A stretch of DNA of 64,000 nt from Chamaecyparis obtusa (lineage: Eukaryota > Streptophyta > Pinopsida > Cupressales > Cupressaceae). Position 1 is the stretch's first letter, and each line of letters opens with the position of its first letter. The position numbers and the translations under genes were made by a program. The stretch spans positions 2,306,001 through 2,370,000 of the forward strand of contig BSBK01000871.1 of NCBI GenBank assembly GCA_027943335.1, written 5' to 3'. The notes under the pieces are model-generated. The model was not told the origin of the DNA and made no database searches. It saw only the letters and a list, made by a program, of their open reading frames with translations. Shown here piece after piece: positions 46,264 to 57,059 of the stretch.

Positions 46264-47789
46264 ATGATATCCTTTAAATCTAGAAAATCCATAAAAATTA
46301 TAAAAATCCAAAAAAATACAAAAAAAGAAAAAAAGAAAAAAAATTAAAGAAAAATAATCATTCAATGGTGAAAATGCAATTCAAGCGCCTTGGACAAGTA
46401 TGTTATTGAAAAGCTGGAAATAGGTGCCATACATAGTGGACCGGATCATTATCTATCAAACTCCCATCCCCCACCCATCCCAATCCCAATCCAAAATATT
46501 ATTTATCCAATCCCAATCCCCACCTCCAACCCATCAATCCCAAGGTGTTCTATCCTCAAAATTATCCAATACAACAATCAAATACTATCCCCAATCCTGA
46601 GCTTCTTGTATATATCTTGTATAGCAAGATCTTCCTATCCCAATCCTTGAGCTTCTGTAATTATCCGTTGTAAATATCCCCCCATCCTCTTTGTACATAT
46701 CATCACGTCTTGTTGTACATATCCTTGTTAGTCCTGCAGTAGCTTTGGTCATTTGAACTTGTCCCACCCAACCTCATACTTCAACATCTTTTGTCGACTA
46801 TCTTTGATCACGTGATTATCCTTGATTCATCATTTTCCAAGAAAAACACAGTATTATCCTCATCAACTGGGTCCTTGCAAGATGTATCCTTCCTCATGTC
46901 TGACCTAATCTTCCATCATCAATCAATTGGGTCAGTGTAGGATGTATCCTTCCTCATGTTCTGACCTAATCTTCCCCCCATCAATCAAAAAAATCCTTCT
47001 CCTTGGAAAAGGAAGTTTTGTGGATTTATCACTGTGATCTTGGAATTTTTCCTTTGGATCTTGTTTATCTTTTACGACTTCTTGTTGTTCCTATCTTCAC
47101 AGTCACCATGATCCTTTATATCATGGTGCACTGTGAATGAGGGTAATCTAGGGCAAGGTCTTTTGATCTTTTTCTTCTTCCTATGAGTCAGTCGGATATG
47201 ACCCTTGCACATTTCACATGTGATCTTCTAGGTTACATGGTTCACTTGGGAACTATCATTTATTGTGGGTTTCTCCTGCATCATTTCTACCATGCCTCCT
47301 CTTGGATTCATGTGTCATGCTAGGGAAAACCTTGCATGTCTTTTTGTGTCAGTCCTTTGCAATGCTGGTGACAAGGCCTTGAGTTCCCAGTAACCATGGT
47401 AGGTCTCTAGTAGTGCTATATCAAACTAGGTTGTGCTCTCCACATTTTCACAATGAGCTCCCCAAATCCCCCTCATCCTGCATCATATAGATTAATCTTG
47501 CATCTTGCATCCTTCATATAGCTTCATCCTACATCCTACATCTTGCATCTCACATCATATTGCATTCATGCATCTTTTCTCTTGGAAGGATGAATGTTTA
47601 TCCCCCCTTCCCATTTTTCTTCATCATTTCCCTTCTATGTTCTTTTCAAGAAAATTCCCCAAAGTTTACTCTTTGCGTTATTTTCTCGAGGGGGCACAAC
47701 CCCTTATCTTCTAATTCTAGCTTGGGGCATCTCATTTTCTTGTCTTTGACGCCACACCACTTGCAGCGTCGCATCAAAGAGAGGAAAAA
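46264..47789 (+). other. 3' untranslated region of G2
   Basis: Contains an A-rich run (46294-46355), GGTGAAAA / GGAAATAGGTGCC motifs like those after the E-family integrases, a C-rich stretch of ATCCCAATCCC repeats (46458-46545), and a ~60-bp direct duplication (46868-46926 and 46927-46988). It ends with a polypurine tract AAAGAGAGGAAAAA at 47776-47789. I see no gene. Confidence 0.7.
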
Positions 47790-49009
47790 TGTAGACACCT
47801 AAAAAACCATTTGTCAATTAAAAATATTTTAGTTGATTAAAGACCTGATGACATTGTCATTAATTAATTATTATGGTCATTATCCCTTCTCCTATTTTAA
47901 TTAAACCTATTTAATTAAAGAACCCCTCCCAATAACATTTAAACCTAATTGAATTTTTATCCCTCCAATTTATTAATTATTTAATAAATTATGTCTCAAA
48001 ATATTTTAAATAAATTAAATATTTATTTAATTCCCAAAAACCCTAGATATCTTCTAGAAAACCCTAAACCTATATGTAAGATATAAAATATTTGGTGGGG
48101 TCTTAGAACAATGGTTTGCACATAAAAGAGATCCCAAAACTGATAATTTACACATACATGAAATTATAATGATATGGAAAGTAAATTTAGGAGACTAATA
48201 TTGAAATGAAGAAATAAAAAGGTACTTACCTCCGAAAAATAATCGGTTGAGAATCCTATCAGGTAGTCTCAGAAACTGTTGATTTTCATAACCTTAGACT
48301 GAAACTGTGAGATCTACAAAACCCAAAAATATTTTTCTTTTCTGAGAAAGGTCAACCTTGACCCAAATGTGGGGTAAGATCTTACCCTGGGGTAAGATCT
48401 TACCTCAAAAATTTGTCCTTGACCTGCACTGCTCCGATGGAAATTCTATTTGCGGATCTTGAAAGTTTGACAAAAAGGGTATCCAGATCTGCACTGATAT
48501 TCATTGTTCTGTACCTGTACCTACAAGAAAAATAGTTTTTTTTTTGGTTGGGGGGGAGGGGTTTGCCTTAGTCAAACCCCAATTTAGAAATTAACCTTGA
48601 AATTGAATTGAAATTGCAGAGATAAACAAAGTAAATAGAACAATTTACCTTGTTTATGTTGAAAATCCTTGTGGACGATTCGAATCCTTGAATCCACAAG
48701 TATGGATGCTCCAATTGAATTTAGGATGTCTCAAATCAATTGTATTTAGATCTTCAATACCAATCTTGAATGGATCTTGGAATAAGAAGAAGTTTGAATG
48801 GATGGATGGAGAAATCTTCAACAAGAGGGCTCTATAGAGCTTGAATCCTTCAATGGCTACTAATGGATCTCCTTGATGAATTGAATACTTGAATTCTTGA
48901 AGGCTTGAAGGCTTGAAGGCTTGAATGCTTGATCTTCTTGCTTGAGATTTCTTGATCATGAAAGTGGATGGAGAAAATGAGAGGAGGGGGCTCACTTTTA
49001 TAGTGATCT

Positions 49010-49330
49010 AGGGCACAAACTTCTAGAGAGGCCACATAGAAAATAATAATTAAGGGTCCATGGCACAAAAATCTAGAGAGGTGCACATGGAGAGGAAATT
49101 AAATTAAAGTCTTGACACAAAACTCTAGAAGGGGTCCACCTTTAAGATAGAAATAAAAATAATTATTTAAGAGCCTTGTCACAAAATTTGAGGTAAGCCC
49201 AACCCCAAAGTTAATTTTAGCATTAGGCACAAAAATCAAGAAAGGATAATCTCAAATAATAAATTAGGAATCCTATACAAAGCTTGAGAAAGGTCCACCT
49301 CAAATATTAATTTGAGAATTTGACACTTAA
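49010..49330. repeat. Degenerate ~60-bp tandem repeat in G2 LTR
   Basis: About five units, each with a GGCACAAAAATCTAGAGAGG-like head (49011, 49061, 49118, 49178 and 49225 regions) followed by an AT-rich tail such as AATAATTAAG. Confidence 0.6.
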
Positions 49331-49429
49331 CCCAAGAAATAGTGGCCTTGAAGAGGGAAATGACAAAATTTGGATGAAACCTCGAAACTGGAACCTAAGC
49401 CCAAGGATCCCAGACCCTAGGGTCAAGGT

Positions 49430-49520
49430 CGAGGTTGACTTTGACATAGGTCAAGTTTGAGGTCGACTTTGACCTAGGTCAAAGTCAAGGTTGACCTTGA
49501 CCTAAAAGGTCAGCCTTGAC
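49430..49520. repeat. GGTCAAGGTTGACC-type short repeats
   Basis: Alternating direct and inverted copies of AGGTCAAAGTCAAGGTTGACCTT-like units of about 23 bp (given here only as the halves AGGTCAAAGTC and AAGGTTGACC). A related stretch lies at 48350-48420 with GGTAAGATCTTACC palindromes. Confidence 0.7.
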
Positions 49521-49959
49521 CCTAAGGACAAGAATCTCAGGTTTTCAATTTAGGATGCCATAATTATGCTGGGAAGAAGTGGAAAATGGGGCAGAATAGG
49601 GTAAAAAGCCAAATCCAAGTCAAAGACCCATTCAAGGAATTTGACATGACCCCAAACCACTTACTCGAAGGGCTAAACCAGTCCTAAATAGAAGTGCTTC
49701 AATTTTTTGATGATACACTATCATCACTTTCCTAATCACTCGCTAAACCTGCTTAAGAGGTGTTTCCTAACCCTCTTAGCCTAAACCCTCATCCTTTGAC
49801 TTTTGGTCAAACCCCCTCATTAATGAGCCTTACATACTCATTAATGGCCCCTTACACCCTCATTAATGGCTCTTACAACCTCTTAATGAGAGCCCATGTC
49901 TCTTCTTCCACCTTGGTCCCCTATCACACTTCCCTAGTGTTTCTCGCACATGTGTGAGA

Positions 49960-50046
49960 AACCCTTAACCCTTATCCCTTTGACCATACCTCTAACCATA
50001 CCCCTAACTCTACCCCTAACCCTAACTCTGACCCTAACTACCCTTC
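49960..50046. repeat. Degenerate CCCTAA-like repeats upstream of a TATA box
   Basis: A run of CCCTTAACCCTTAT, ACCCCTAACTCTACCCCTAA and CCCTAACTCTGACCCTAACT-like units. The plant telomere unit is CCCTAAA; these units mostly lack the third A and are degenerate. Confidence 0.7.
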
Positions 50047-50070
50047 CTAACCCAAGCCCTTCCAAAATTC

Positions 50071-50080
50071 CTATAAATAG
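50071..50080 (+). promoter_or_regulatory. TATA box in G2 LTR
   Basis: CTATAAATAG, a strong match to the plant TATA consensus, within the LTR. Transcription would start about 30 bases downstream, near 50110. Confidence 0.6.
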
Positions 50081-50392
50081 CCTCCCTTCCAAGAGAAATT
50101 TACAAATTCACATCTTCATTTCATGCATTATTATAATGAGAATTTTCTTCTAGACTTGGCATAAGCTCTAGTATTGTTAGATTTAGCTCATTTTTATGCT
50201 TTCATAACTCATCCTAGCTTAGATAAATTGGATTAATCTAGTTTATTTCAATAAATACTAACCATTTCCATTCACATTATATCCATATTTTAGTTTAAAT
50301 CTACTTTGCATAGCATTCATAAGCTCTAATTTGCATTTGTCTTCTTTTGGACCCTCAGAATCCTAGGGAAAAATAGGTTCTCCATACCTAGT

Positions 50393-50412
50393 TTTGTACC
50401 ACTATGGGGTCT
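50393..50412 (+). other. Decayed primer-site-like block after the G2 LTR
   Basis: TTTGTACCACTATGGGGTC resembles the Tat site TGGCGCCCACCGTGGGGC with several changes. Its presence after the LTR suggests that this LTR also served as the 5' LTR of a second unit, perhaps a tandem array of G2-like elements. Confidence 0.4.
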
Positions 50413-51127
50413 TCATGGATTCCAAATGATCTTAATCCTTCCTAAACAACATTGGGGACATAATCAATATGTGTTGAGAGCACACGCACATCCCTTTTAT
50501 AAGAGAAAATCAAACGGTGATAGGGTGTTCCTGTTTTAGCTCAATTTGAGGTGTCCTGTGAATAGTTTTTCTATATGTTTGGTATATGTTGTTTCTTACT
50601 AATGTTTGAATGTTTTAGTGTGCTCCGGATAGGTTATGTTTGCATCTATCATAATCAGATATCCGATAATTTCACATATTCGATAAAATCGGATATGCGA
50701 TATCTCCCATCCAATTTCAACATTTCAATTTGAATGTTTTTTTCAATTTTATGATTTTAGATTTTTAGGTTATATATTATAAATTTCATTTTTTTAAATA
50801 TTAATATTAAATGATAATAACATTGGTATTATATAATTATTTATATTAGTATTGTATTATATAAATTAGTATTATGAGAGAGAGAGAGAGAGAGAGATGA
50901 AAAAAAATTGAGGCAAAATTTGAGCGGGAGATTTTGGATATCTAATTTGTTTTACTGGCATCCAAAAGAAAAATTTGATTCTCTCGGCCCCTCAGTTTGA
51001 GAACCACATTTTTTGTAGAGAATATCATGGGACTGATGTTGTACAAGATAAAAAAATACTTTTTCCACCCCTTTTTTTGGAATTTCTCTATTATCAAAGT
51101 GTTTTGCATCACCTTTTTGGTCTCACC
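50413..51127. other. Non-coding stretch between G2 and the transposase gene
   Basis: AT-rich. It holds an inverted repeat GATATCCGAT / ATCGGATATG (50659-50668 and 50698-50707) and an (AG)n microsatellite at 50876-50897. No element border could be placed. Terminal inverted repeats of the downstream transposase element might lie here, but I could not find a matching pair. Confidence 0.6.
50876..50897. repeat. (GA)n microsatellite
   Basis: Eleven dinucleotide units, GAGAGA... Confidence 0.9.
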
Positions 51128-54003
51128 ATGGGGAGTAGTAGTTTTTGAAAGCATGAACAAAAGATGAAGCTCACAAATGAAGAGATTCAAGTGTATAGAG
51201 AAATGGATAGGGTTTCCCATCGGAACAAGAGACAAGGTATGTTAAATATTAATGAAGATGTGGGCATTGGACCACCCTTAAATGTGGTTTCAAGTGAAGA
51301 AGAACATGAATTTGAAATGATTTATGATAATAATATTGAAAATGAGAATGTAGGGATTGAAGATGAAAATTTAGGTTTTGAAAATGAACATGTAGATGTG
51401 GACAATGGAAGTGTGGACATTGACAATGATAATCCATTGATTGAATAAGAAGGAATTGACAATGATAATAGTGCACAAGAACCAAATCAATGTAAAACAT
51501 CTCCAAATTATATGAGAAATGAAGTCCCTTGGGAGGAAGAAAGACAAACTTCAAATTTGAGACCTTCAAGAACAACAAAATGGTTACTTGAAATTGATGA
51601 GAACCTAATGAACAATTTCGACAGAAAGAGATCATAAAGAACCATTCGGTTGTGGGTTTCAAAACTTTTTGATCATTTTTTTAGCCACAAGCCATTGCTT
51701 GAGCAATGTCAAATCTTTTTGAAATTGTTAAAGATGCAGAAGATGAGACGTATACTAGTCAAATTGAAGATTAGTGTGAACAAGAAAAATGAGAGGAATA
51801 CTATTATTGTGAGAAATCTTTTTAGTGATCTCAATTCCATTGAGAATACTACCAAGGAAAAATATAAGAGAGCCGCTAGGAGGGTTATTACAACCTCCTT
51901 AGTAATTCATCATTTGAGAAGGCTCATTTGATGATACAAACTTATGTTGACTTGAACCTTAATCGTAAAACTTATGATAGAGCACTTGCAAGAAGAGAAA
52001 GACTCGACGATCATCTTCATAATGATACATGGGATTATGATGGGATACTTTCACATTGTGATAAGAAGCTTACCGATGGTGTGAAGGATCAAATTCAACT
52101 ATTTTGGCATTCTAACTCAAGAGTGTCACCAAATGTGAAGGATGTCTTGAAGTTGAGAATTGGCATTCGAGACCACACCCCGCATCCCAAACATTATTTA
52201 GAGGTGAGTCAAACAATGTTGTTCAAAAAAAATTGTGAGACATATCCAACATTTCAAATATCACAAAGAGATTTTGAAGCCCTCAAGCCTTTTTTTTGTG
52301 TGCCTCTTAAGATTCTAAATACTTGTTGTTACAAATATCATGTGGATTTTTCAATGCACCATGAACTATTACGATCCCTTCATTCTACTTTGCATACTAG
52401 TGAAATGTTGGAGGAGTGTGGTGCAAGTGCTCTTCCAAAATCATCAAGAGACTTTCTAGATCATTTTTATGTCCTAGAGATGATGGATGTTTCTTTTATA
52501 GAAAAGATTGCTTAAATAACAAGTGCTCAGAGTGTGGTGGGCTAGTGAAGTTTGTTGAATGTTTTCATGAGGGCTACGAACATGATTTTGGAAAGATAAT
52601 TTTCTACAAAAAGGTATATGAAACCATTAAATATACATTGAAAAGTGGAGGTGAAGGCTCTACATGTGAGTTGGTTACAAAAAAATACATTGTAGCTGAT
52701 TTTATTTTAGATTTCAGGAAGAATATTTTTTACAAGTATGCAAGGCATAGTCACAAGTCTCAATGGTTGGATCAACAATTCAGGATGTGCAAGGACACTT
52801 TCTTGATTGGCACTATTATATCAGTCATTGAATTTGTAGAGAACTGTACATTGAAGCCCCAAAATGAGTTGCAAGATAAATATTACAATTCTATTTAGGT
52901 TTCTATTTTTGTGCACATAACATATAGACATTCCCCTGATAGTACAGAAGATGACCAGAAGATAATCAAAGAATACCATTTTTATATGAGCAATGATGGA
53001 TCTCACTCTCACGAGTCTGTCCAACATTTCTTTGATAATTATTTTGAGTGGGTGCAGGAAAATAATATTTCTATGGATAGACATCTCATTTGGTCAGATA
53101 ACTGCTCAGGTCAATTCAAAAGTGCTTGTATGTTTTATTGGTTATGTAGAATGCATGTAGAGAGAGTTGTACCTCATATTTGGAGTTTTTTTAGGTTGAT
53201 AATGGAAAAGGGGAGCATGATGGAGTAGGTGCATGTGTAAAGAGAGCTCTAGTTAAGGAGCAAATAAGGATTTGAGGTGCAAAAATCCTTGATGCTCATT
53301 CTATTGTTGATTGGTGTACTTCAACATTGTCATAGGGGCGCCTCTTGATTCAGTGGTGCACATATTCTTTTGGTTGGTTAAGTTGGGCACAATAGGAGAT
53401 AGGTTGGATTGTAAAACCATGAAAGATTCTTAAAAAATGCATTCATTTGGAAGCTTAGATGCTAGCACATGGACCATTTGGACACGAGAGTTGGATTTTT
53501 ATTGTCTGAGATATCTTAAGTGGGATTGGGATCACTGTGAGTCAAGTCAGTGGGTAGATATGTGGGTTCCACATTATTTAAATCCTTTATCTATCACACT
53601 CTCTATAATAAATGATGACATGGATTGTTCACTTGACTATGACCATCTTTCAGATCTTCTACAACCAGGACATGTTTTTTCATTGGTTACACCATAGGGG
53701 AATGATGAGAGATCAGATTACTGGTCAACACATTGTGTATGAGGAAAGTAGAAACTTGCACAATCGATGACAGATGATTATATGTTTACATATCCAATAG
53801 GATCACTTGTTGTTGTGAGAACATGGTTGTCCACATACATGATTATAAATAATGGAATTCCTACATTTGAAGACTACGAGAAGTACAAAACCATTCTCAT
53901 GTATTCACACCTTGTTATAGTAGCCAATGTTAAGTTTTTGAAACATCAAGGAGAAAAAAATACAAAGGAACTTTGGACTATTAGTACTATTGATCATGAA
54001 TAA
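51128..54003 (+). pseudogene. DDE-transposase-like protein, decayed
   Basis: The ATG at 51128 is in frame with the open stretch from 51164 and gives the more natural N-terminus (MGSSS). An acidic Asn/Glu/Asp-rich region (51290-51450) is followed by conserved-looking blocks in successive frames: HYLEVSQTMLFKKN, ISQRDFEALKPFF and CCYKYHVDF, then a Cys-rich patch (CFFYRKDC, CSECGG). Possible catalytic positions are VIEFVEN (about 52824; Glu where Asp is usual), WSDNCSGQFKSA (about 53090), and a GKGEHDGVGACVKRAL block (about 53205) in a shifted frame. This D-N / S-D-x-x-x-Q-[FY]-K / G-H-G-K-G-x-x-D-G pattern resembles an uncharacterised DDE-type family I recall from other eukaryotes; the family name is not certain. 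Frameshifts near 52460 and 53195 and several stops break it. No terminal repeats found. Confidence 0.6.
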
Positions 54004-55714
54004 ATATTGAATACCCTCAAGTAGAGAGATGACCCTTTAGGCACACTTCAGTAGGTAAGTTCAACTCACTGCAAGGTTTTCCATGTTTATTATGGTTACG
54101 TTCAATAAATTAATTGTATCTTTTTGCTTTATTTGTTTGAGCCAATAAACTTGGTTTTGTATTTGGATTGCAAGTGCAGTTGGATACATATATAATAGAT
54201 ATAGAAGATTGAGGTGTGCATTTGATTAGCCCATCTTTTATGTCAGTAAACTTCACTATGCATTGACTAGTCATGTTCTTTGGTTCGTTTAGACTTTACT
54301 TATACATTCATAATCTTTTTGTTAACCTATACACTTCTTTTTTTCTCTATCAACGTTTCTTGTTCCATCTGAATGTAGGGATTGGAATGTAGATGTCATC
54401 AAGTAGCATGTGTTAAACTTATACACTTTAGGAGAAGAAATTACACTTATTTTTGATATATAGTTGTGTATCTAAGATTTTGAGAAATTCTATATCTCGG
54501 ACTTTTGATAACATTCACATATTTATTCATAATATGTTGTATTAATGATATACATTGAATTCGTACGAAAGGTGGTATGTACAGTCAAGCTTGTATAATG
54601 ATGAAATACATGCAAGAGTGCAAATATTTGACAAAAAAGTCTTAAGGATTTTTTGAATGTGTTATTTAAGATGTATTATAATTCTTGTACAATAAAATTT
54701 AAGGCTTTGTTGAATATGTTCAAAGTAGTAAAGTATTTGATTTATATTGTGGTTTGTTTGTGCAAATGTGGGTTCAATCATTCACCTATGAATCCCATGT
54801 AGTATCAAAACAATGTAGTCTCAGAGTCTATTTAACATTCCAAACTAACTTCCTTGACACTCACCAACACAACCAAAACTGACTCTTTGGTTTCTAGTTT
54901 GCCAACACCACAAGGGCCTAGAATGCTCTGGTTCCTAGTAGCCCTTTTTTAACACATTTTCTAGTTTTAATTTCAAATCTCCCAAAGGACATGGGAAATT
55001 AATTGTATGATCAAAGAGTACTAGTTGGATATTGTCTTCTTATTAGATGATAACATACAAACATATATAACATACAACATATACACATGAGGAGAATATG
55101 CATTTTTTTTTATATTGTGTGGCCTAGTCTTTGATAAGGTCACATTGTGTGGCATGGTTTGAGAAACCCAACCTAGTTAATTGTTAATGTGACAATATGA
55201 AATGTGTTCCATTAGGTATTAGTTTCTTGTTATTTTCAAAAGAAGTCGTGTTAAAAAATAAAGTAGGGCTTTCACAAATTAGAGATATGACTCTTGATTT
55301 ATTTCAATAATGGTCAAGCCCCTTAAGAGTTGTGTAAATATAACAAGTTAATCAATATTATAATTTTGATGTAATTGAGAGTAATGGAACTAAACTAAAA
55401 CTATTCTAATGCAACTAAACATAAATAGAATGCATGACAAAGAAATAATATGGAAATCATACATACATACAACACATGCCAAAGATATAATATGGAAATG
55501 ATACATACATACAACACATGGCAAAGATAAAATATCCAGAAATGAACATGTAGATATGTATATATGAAATAGTTTTGTACAAAATGTGGCACATGCCATC
55601 TCAAAATATTTACAAAATCAACATATCTAGATACAATGTGGCATACGCCATCTCACAATGTGTCATATGGCATCTCAAAATAAGAATTTCAAATACAAAT
55701 ATTTCTAGGACGTC
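54004..55714. other. Non-coding stretch between the transposase gene and the minus-strand gene
   Basis: AT-rich, no recognisable coding region. Two direct copies of a ~55-bp unit lie at about 55445-55530 (AATATGGAAAT-ATACATACATACAACACATG). Three copies of a unit with ATGTGGCACATGCCATCTC lie at 55585-55680. Confidence 0.6.
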
Positions 55715-55777
55715 CTATTCTACTGGTGGATCATCAAAATGTAGCCTCTTTGAAGTAATCTTTGGCTTCGATGGATC
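55715..55777 (-). pseudogene. Last exon of a split minus-strand gene-like locus
   Basis: Preceded on the minus strand by a pyrimidine-rich tract and TGAATGCAG. The 63-nt block reads 20 codons (DPSKPK ... LHFDDPPVE) and ends in TAG. The upstream intron continues into the H2 element; the next exon-like block is at 63318-63399. The gene is not recognised. The call rests on splice-like borders and matching phase for one of two donor choices, so it is tentative. Confidence 0.4.
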
Positions 55778-55907
55778 CTGCATTCAAATAGTAAAGTGAA
55801 ACCCCAAGTTAGATTACTTAATTTATATGGTTTGTACAAATAAAAAAATAAAATTCAAAATCATAGTTAACAATAATAAATAAATAAAAATTTAAAATTG
55901 AACTCTC

Positions 55908-57015
55908 TGTTGGTAATTTGGCTAAGTAGTATATCAGATTGTTGTCATTATGGCAACATATAATCACCATGTTGATCACATAACAAAAGAAAGTAGTTTT
56001 ATATGAGTGCAAGTGAAAATTGTCTAAGTACAACAGTATTTACCAGCCTAATCGGAGACGGTTTTGGTTAGCGATGTTTATAGAAGCAGGTTCAGTGCAT
56101 GTGCATTTGACCATGGATAATTCTATGTATATCAAAGCTACATGTGAGAGTGCAAGTCTGTAGGACATGTACGGAAGGAGATATTAGAGGATTATAGAGA
56201 TAGTGTTAAAGCTGACCTAAACAGAGAAAGAAGACAAAATGAGAATATTAAGTTAAGGGATTATTTTGTTTATCAAAATTATGACTTAACCATATAAGGT
56301 ACGACATCCTAGATGTTAACCCTTAGGCAGCATGAATTATTTTGTATTTTGGAAAGAATCTATGTTTAGTAAAGCCGACTGGAAGTTATTATTCTTAATA
56401 ACTTGTGTATATGTAAGAAGCATGGAATGCAAAGAAAAAAAGAAGTCTTGTAATGTTGTAATTTTATGATGTGAAGTTTTATATTGTAAGAAGAAAAGAA
56501 AGAATACTCTGTGTATGAAAACGAAGAGCCTAGAAAGCTAAATCAAAATAGGAAATCTATTCGACTGCAGTAAAAGGTTATGTACTTTACCTTTGTATTT
56601 AGATATCATTGTATATTGCATGTTTGGGCAGTGTGCTCATCTTGAAAAGATCCTATTTTTTGTAATACCAAATCCTAGTAGGGTTGAGGCTTCTAACAAG
56701 GCCTAGAGTCCTTTAATCAAGACAGAGACACTATATGTATGTAACAAACTCCTAGCAGGGTCAACATCCTTAACCGGATACTTTTGATTAGTGGATCAGT
56801 TGTGGGTATCATCCCCACTGAGGTTTTCCCTTGGCTAGGGTTTCCTCAAGAACAAACATGGTGTTATGAGTTCATTTTCTTTATTTCTATGCTCATTATT
56901 TAGTTTACTTTATTATGCAAGCTTCAAGTTAATTTGTTACATCCATAATTGGGAAAAAGTAAAAGTTTCTAAAATACTGATTCACTCCCCCTCTCAGTAT
57001 TCCCCATTTCTAACA
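55908..57015 (+). repeat. 5' LTR of H2
   Basis: TGTTGGTAATTTGG to TTTCTAACA, 1108 bp. Near its end CTGATTCACTCCCCCTCTC, as in H1 and the solo LTR at 39027-40184. Confidence 0.92.
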
Positions 57016-57017
57016 AT

Positions 57018-57031
57018 TTGTATCAGAGCTT
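57018..57031 (+). other. Primer binding site of H2
   Basis: TTGTATCAGAGCTT, one change from the plant initiator-tRNA-Met type site TGGTATCAGAGC common in Ty1/copia elements. It lies two bases after the LTR. Confidence 0.8.
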
Positions 57032-57059
57032 AGTTACTCAAAAAAAAGTTATTCAGAGA

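Larger units (their letters stand above)
26631..50384 (+). mobile_element. G2: old Tat-type Ty3/gypsy element, interrupted by E2
   Basis: G2 is the oldest layer left of 50 kb. Its own parts are 26631-32170 (gag, protease, linker, reverse transcriptase, RNase H), 44789-46263 (end of the RNase H region and integrase), the 3' region 46264-47789 and an LTR from 47790 to about 50384. Its 5' part was displaced off-window by H1. Removing E2 and one GGAAC restores the reading frame exactly (PYKEL continuing with VDRLK). Many stops and lost catalytic residues mark it as long dead. It is related to but clearly different from E1 and E2. Confidence 0.85.
47790..50384 (+). repeat. 3' LTR of G2 (about 2.6 kb, right end approximate)
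   Basis: Starts TGTAGACACCTAAAAAACC directly after the polypurine tract. It contains a TATA-type promoter box at 50071-50080. The right end is placed near TTCTCCA (50378-50384), because a primer-site-like block follows shortly after. The middle (48100-49700) includes degenerate tandem repeats and may hold a further insertion; I cannot find its borders. Small ORFs on the minus strand at 48654-49086 are low-complexity repeats and are not called. Confidence 0.55.

Noticed and set aside
48654..49086. Minus-strand ORFs of 113 and 78 codons
   Set aside because: They overlap low-complexity CTTGAAGGCTTGAAGG repeats within the G2 LTR region and show no domain.
49960..50046. A true interstitial telomere
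   Set aside because: Units are degenerate and mostly lack the third A of the plant CCCTAAA unit; they sit in an LTR promoter.
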